NCBI GenBank assembly: GCA_017480115.1
Contig: JAFVBH010000010.1
Span: 1-43,448, forward strand
DNA from: Clostridia bacterium
GTDB lineage: Bacteria > Bacillota > Clostridia > Oscillospirales > Acutalibacteraceae
DNA length: 43,448 nucleotides
Reading direction: 5' to 3'
Part shown: positions 40,022 through 43,448 of the stretch, piece by piece
Layout of the letters: each line of letters starts with the position of its first letter
Position numbering within the stretch: the first letter of the stretch is position 1
Translations under genes and position numbers: made by a program
Notes under the pieces: generated by a model
The model's database searches: none
What the model was told of the DNA's origin: nothing
The model's input: the letters and a program-made list of their open reading frames with translations, nothing else

Positions 40022-40096
40022 CTTGTAGGGACGCTCAGCGGGCGTCCGCCGGGTTATGCGCAAAACCAACGGATGCCCAATGGGCATCTCTACAAG
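40022..40096. repeat. Module C repeat, copy 5
   Basis: A 75-bp element with ends CTTGTAGGGA and TCTCTACAAG and the same two internal palindromes; it is nearly identical to copy 4 in its middle (CCGCCGGGTTATGCGCAAAA). Confidence 0.78.
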
Positions 40097-40189
40097 ATTG
40101 TGAGCCCATCTTTTTACAAATCCAACCGCGAAGCGGTTCCACACCTTTTCCCTATTCCCTTATTCCTCTTCCCTGTAAATTCTCTCTTC

Positions 40190-42076
40190 TCATTCCTCAC
40201 TTAATTTGACCCATTCCTCCATCAGCGCCTCCTGTTTTTCGTGCAGGGCGGCAAGGGCTTTGGAAAGCTCGGTGATCCGTACGTAATCTGCGGAGACGGA
40301 CGGGTTGTTCAATTCGTCCTGTACGCGCTGTTCCTGTGCGTCCGCTTCGGCAATTTCCCGCTCCAGCTTCGCAAGGCGGGACTGCCGCATGCGCGCGGCT
40401 TTTTCCGCTTCTTTTTTTTGTAAGTAATCGCTCTTTTTTTCTTTATCCGGCTTTTGCTGTTCGTTGACAATGCCGTCGCGTACGGCAAGGTAGGTATCGT
40501 AGTTGCCGTCCAGCGTTTTGATCTCGCTGCCGTGAAAATACAGGAGCTTTGTGGCGACGCGGTTGATAAAATAACGGTCGTGGGAAACGCAGATCACCGT
40601 GCCCTCGTAGGCGGACAGCGCGTCCTCCAGCACCTCGCGGGAACCGATGTCCAGATGGTTGGTGGGCTCGTCCAAGATCAGCAGATTGCAGCCGCGCAGC
40701 ATAATTTCCAAAAGGGCGATCTTTGCCCGTTCGCCGCCGGACAGCGCATCCATATGCTTGTCAATGTCGTCTCCGCGGAATAAAAACGCCGCCAAAATCG
40801 ACCGGATTTCGGGAACGGACATAGTCGGAAATGCGTCATAGACCTCTGCCAGCACGGTTTTATTGCTGCGCAGGGCGTTCTGCGTCTGCTCAAAATAGCC
40901 CGTCCGCACGCCCGCGCCGTACAGAATACTGCCGCTGTCGGCGGTGAGCTGGTTCATCAAGATCCGCAGCAGGGTAGTCTTTCCGCAGCCGTTGGGACCC
41001 AGCAGGAATATGCGTTCCCGCTTCTTTATGAAAAATGAAACGTCTGCAAACAGCTGTTTATCGCCGAAGCCCTTGCTCAGGCGGTTGACCGTCAAGACCT
41101 CGTTGCCGCTTTCCGACGCGACGGGGAAGGAGAGCTTCATATCTCCCTTTGCGCGGACGGTTTCGTGCAGATCTTTTTTCAGCCGCTCAATCTGTTTTTC
41201 TTTCGACGCGATGGTAATGAAATTGCGCTCCCGGTTAAAGCCGCGCTGCTGCTCGATCATCGCTTCAAGGCGCTTGATCTCTTTTTCGATCTTCTCATTC
41301 TCCCGCTGTTCGGTCAGGATACGCTCCTGTTTCAGCGCGTGATAGACGGAGTAATTGCCCTTTGTAAAAAAGAATCTGCCGCCCTCGATCTCCATGGTTT
41401 TTTCGGTGGTGCGGTCAAGGAAATAGCGGTCGTGCGAGATGATGATCGCCGCGCCGGTGTATTTTTTCAGGAAATTTTCCAGCCATTCTACGCTTTCGGT
41501 ATCGAGATGGTTGGTGGGCTCGTCCAGCAAAATCAGATCCGCGCCGGAAAGCAGCAGCTTTGCAAGGCTGATTTTTGTGCGCTGTCCGCCGCTTAAAATG
41601 CCCACGTTGGCGTCGGTTTCTTCCAATGTGAAGCCCAGCCCTGTCAGGGCGGAGCGGGCGCGCGCGCGGTAGGTCAGACCGTCCCGGGCTTCAAATCGCT
41701 CCCGCAGCGTCTCCTGCCGTTCCAGCAGCGCGGGGTCGGGATCGCCCGCGGCAAGCGCGGCGTTTAAGCGTTCCAGCTCCCGCTCCATGGCGGCGACGTC
41801 GTCGTAAACCTTGAGTACTTCTTCATACGCGGTGACGGTGAAATCGCTGCAGGTGTGCTGCTCAACGCAGCCGATTTTAGTAAATTCGGGGATAATAAGC
41901 CGCCCCTCCATCGGCTCCAGCTGCCGCAGGATCAGCTTGAACAGCGTGGTTTTACCCACGCCGTTGGCGCCGATTAGCCCGATCCGCTCCCCCTTTTGAA
42001 TTTCAAAGGACGCGTCGGCAAACAGCGTTTTGTCGGCAAAGCCGGCGGTTATATTTTGTGCTGAAATAAGTGGCAT
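40190..42076 (-). CDS. ABC-F family ATP-binding protein
   Basis: A 628-residue protein with two ABC ATPase domains and no membrane segments. Walker A GANGVGKTT (residues 36-44) and GPNGCGKTT, signatures LSGGQRTKISLA and LSGGERAKIALLE, and Walker B plus H-type LDEPTNHLD in both halves are visible. The linker between domains is highly charged and helical, and a C-terminal coiled coil (residues about 545-628) is of the Uup/YfmR type. Such proteins act on ribosomes in translation or antibiotic protection. GAGGAA precedes the ATG. Confidence 0.93.
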   Translation of the reverse strand: MPLISAQNITAGFADKTLFADASFEIQKGERIGLIGANGVGKTTLFKLILRQLEPMEGRLIIPEFTKIGCVEQHTCSDFTVTAYEEVLKVYDDVAAMERELERLNAALAAGDPDPALLERQETLRERFEARDGLTYRARARSALTGLGFTLEETDANVGILSGGQRTKISLAKLLLSGADLILLDEPTNHLDTESVEWLENFLKKYTGAAIIISHDRYFLDRTTEKTMEIEGGRFFFTKGNYSVYHALKQERILTEQRENEKIEKEIKRLEAMIEQQRGFNRERNFITIASKEKQIERLKKDLHETVRAKGDMKLSFPVASESGNEVLTVNRLSKGFGDKQLFADVSFFIKKRERIFLLGPNGCGKTTLLRILMNQLTADSGSILYGAGVRTGYFEQTQNALRSNKTVLAEVYDAFPTMSVPEIRSILAAFLFRGDDIDKHMDALSGGERAKIALLEIMLRGCNLLILDEPTNHLDIGSREVLEDALSAYEGTVICVSHDRYFINRVATKLLYFHGSEIKTLDGNYDTYLAVRDGIVNEQQKPDKEKKSDYLQKKEAEKAARMRQSRLAKLEREIAEADAQEQRVQDELNNPSVSADYVRITELSKALAALHEKQEALMEEWVKLSEE

Positions 42077-42092
42077 ATTGATCGTTCCTCAT

Positions 42093-42119
42093 AAAAAACA
42101 GGTTGACACGCGGTCAACC
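42093..42119 (-). terminator. Rho-independent terminator of ftsH
   Basis: GGTTGAC (42101-42107) and GTCAACC (42113-42119) form a 7-bp stem with a 5-base loop; on the minus strand TGTTTTTT follows. It separates ftsH from the ABC-F gene. Confidence 0.8.
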
Positions 42120-42136
42120 CGTTTTTATTTGTTATA

Positions 42137-43448
42137 TTATTCTTCGGGTGCTGCGTCGGTCGGCGCCTGTGCATCTGCGGGCGCTTCGGCGTTCGCAGTT
42201 TCAGCGTCGGCGGACGTTTCCGTGGCGGTGTTGCGTACACCCTCCATCAACGCCTTGAAGTCGTTGCCGTCGATCTTCTCATGTTCAATCAGATATTCGG
42301 CAAGCTCTTTCAGCTTATCCATGTGGGTGTTGAGAATGTCCTCGCACTTTTTGTACGCGTCGGCGATGATGCGGTTGACCTCTTCGTCGATCTCCGCCGC
42401 CGTAGCTTCGGAGTAGTTCTTGACGTTGCCGTAATCCATGCCGAGGAATACCTCGTGATCGCCGCTGCCGTAACTGACGGGACCCAGCTTTTCGCTCATG
42501 CCGTACTTGGTGACCATACCGCGCGCAAGATCGGTGGCGCGTTCGATGTCGTTGGACGCGCCGGTGCTGATATCGCCGATGGTCAGCGCTTCGGCAACAC
42601 GGCCACCCAGCAGCACGACGATTTCCTCTAAAATATGCGTCTTGGACATATACATCGTATCCTGCTCGGGGCGGGAGAGCGTAAAGCCGCCCGCCATGCC
42701 GCGGGGAATGATGGAGACGTGGGTGACGGGATCCTGATTCGGCTGGAAGAAGGTCGCAATGGCGTGACCTGCCTCATGATACGCCGTGATCCGCTTATCC
42801 TCCTGCGTACGCTTATGGGACTTTTTCTCAGTGCCGACGATGACCTTCATGGTGGCTTCCTCGATCTCTTTCATCGTGATCGCCTTGAGGTTGCGGCGGG
42901 CTGCCAGCAGCGCCGCCTCGTTCAGCAGGTTTTCAAGATCCGCGCCCGTAAAGCCGACGGTCTGCTTGGCTATATCCTCCAGATTGACGTCGGGGGCGAG
43001 GGGCTTGTAGGGGTGCTTGGCGTGTACCTGCAAAATCTCCGTTCTGCCCTTGATGTCGGGGTAAGAAACGGTGACCTGCCGGTCAAAACGACCGGGACGC
43101 AGCAGCGCCGGGTCGAGAATGTCGGGACGGTTGGTCGCCGCGATAACGACAACGCCCTCGTTAAAGCCGAAGCCGTCCATTTCCACCAGCATCTGATTTA
43201 ACGTCTGCTCGCGCTCGTCGTGACCGCCGCCCATGCCGGCGCCGCGGTGTCTGCCGACGGCGTCGATCTCATCGATAAAGATAATCGACGGGGCGTTTTT
43301 CTTTGCCTGATCGAACAAATCGCGTACACGCGCCGCGCCTACGCCGACGTACATTTCAAGGAAATCAGAGCCGGAGATGGAGAACAACGGAACGTCCGCT
43401 TCGCCTGCTACCGCGCGGGCACGCAGCGTCTTACCGGTGCCCGGCGGG
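42137..43448 (-). CDS. ftsH: ATP-dependent zinc metalloprotease FtsH, C-terminal part (5' end beyond window)
   Basis: About 437 residues are visible, beginning inside the Walker A loop (PPGTGKT) at the right window edge, so the transmembrane N-terminus is missing. Present are Walker [16 protein letters not shown], the second region of homology [19 protein letters not shown], the zinc site HEAGH in [14 protein letters not shown], and a final Ala/Thr/Glu-rich tail. FtsH is a membrane AAA+ protease for quality control of membrane and regulatory proteins. No start codon is in the window; an apparent one at 43387 is an internal TTG leucine. Confidence 0.95.
   Translation of the reverse strand, partial: PPGTGKTLRARAVAGEADVPLFSISGSDFLEMYVGVGAARVRDLFDQAKKNAPSIIFIDEIDAVGRHRGAGMGGGHDEREQTLNQMLVEMDGFGFNEGVVVIAATNRPDILDPALLRPGRFDRQVTVSYPDIKGRTEILQVHAKHPYKPLAPDVNLEDIAKQTVGFTGADLENLLNEAALLAARRNLKAITMKEIEEATMKVIVGTEKKSHKRTQEDKRITAYHEAGHAIATFFQPNQDPVTHVSIIPRGMAGGFTLSRPEQDTMYMSKTHILEEIVVLLGGRVAEALTIGDISTGASNDIERATDLARGMVTKYGMSEKLGPVSYGSGDHEVFLGMDYGNVKNYSEATAAEIDEEVNRIIADAYKKCEDILNTHMDKLKELAEYLIEHEKIDGNDFKALMEGVRNTATETSADAETANAEAPADAQAPTDAAPEE

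Larger units (their letters stand above)
39679..40189. other. Repeat cluster: modules A, B, C in tandem
   Basis: No gene is supported. The stretch holds module A (39740-39778), module B (39809-39840), module C (39858-39931), AATGCGGA-type words, module B (about 39976-40000), module C (40022-40096) and an inverted module B (about 40116-40140). It is the densest cluster of the repeat family in the window. Confidence 0.7.

Noticed and set aside
39858..40096. CRISPR-like repeats of module C
   Set aside because: Only two 75-bp units with internal palindromes and terminal inverted repeats; this is a dispersed element, not repeat-spacer structure, and no cas genes are present.

Overview
The window reads as a chromosome segment of a spore-forming Clostridia, probably an Oscillospirales/Ruminococcaceae-type anaerobe. 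The reasons are a complete spoIIA operon (spoIIAA, spoIIAB, sigF), an uninterrupted sigK, an ssrA/smpB pair, a UPF0210/ACT-domain operon, and two proteins that end in type I dockerin domains, which are typical of cellulosome-bearing Ruminococcus and Clostridium relatives. The taxon is an inference; no rRNA is present.

1-17,420: the structural and lysis half of a contractile-tailed (PBSX/Xkd-like) prophage, transcribed left to right. The order is portal, scaffold, major capsid, head-tail connectors, tail terminator, sheath, tube, tail assembly chaperone with a -1 frameshift extension, an odd short protein in the tape-measure slot, an XkdP-like protein, a baseplate hub fused to a peptidase, DUF2577, DUF2634, baseplate J, DUF2313, tail-fibre-like proteins, a GH25 endolysin with a C-terminal dockerin, more fibre/appendage proteins and a holin. 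A PfkB sugar kinase with its own promoter sits on the opposite strand between the fibre and lysin genes and looks like a moron. Terminase, integrase and early genes are not in the window. A strong terminator and a tRNA T-arm-like fragment mark the probable right prophage boundary.

17,420-20,000: a lower-GC patch with two membrane-anchored proteins of unknown function, a divergent XRE regulator with a palindromic operator, and short degenerate copies of the holin 5' end. 20,161-26,420: ssrA, smpB, a DUF2804 gene broken by one amber codon, yhaM, a GtrA protein, a PAP2 phosphatase and the spoIIA operon. 26,566-33,583: a sialidase-like lipoprotein, the UPF0210/ACT operon, a small membrane protein, an XRE/DUF1492 pair of phage type, rpsF-ssb-rpsR and sigK.

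33,590-43,448: an XRE regulator divergent from a lipoprotein, a leucine-rich-repeat/Thr-Pro-linker/dockerin surface protein divergent from a small XRE regulator with shared dyad operators, an acyltransferase-3 membrane protein, a Gfo/Idh/MocA oxidoreductase, an ABC-F ATPase and the C-terminal part of ftsH.

Running through both prophage and chromosome is a family of modular palindromic repeats: module A (TTCTGATTT...AAATCAGAA hairpins with changing but self-complementary inner stems), module B (a GGAAATCGC...GCGATTTGGATTTATA type palindrome) and module C (an about 75-bp element with CTTGTAGGGA/TCCCTACAAG ends). They sit only between genes, and in two places (portal and sigK) module A supplies the stop codon. 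This repeat system, the dockerin-tagged phage lysin, and the sigK hairpin that buries its Shine-Dalgarno sequence are the most unusual things seen.
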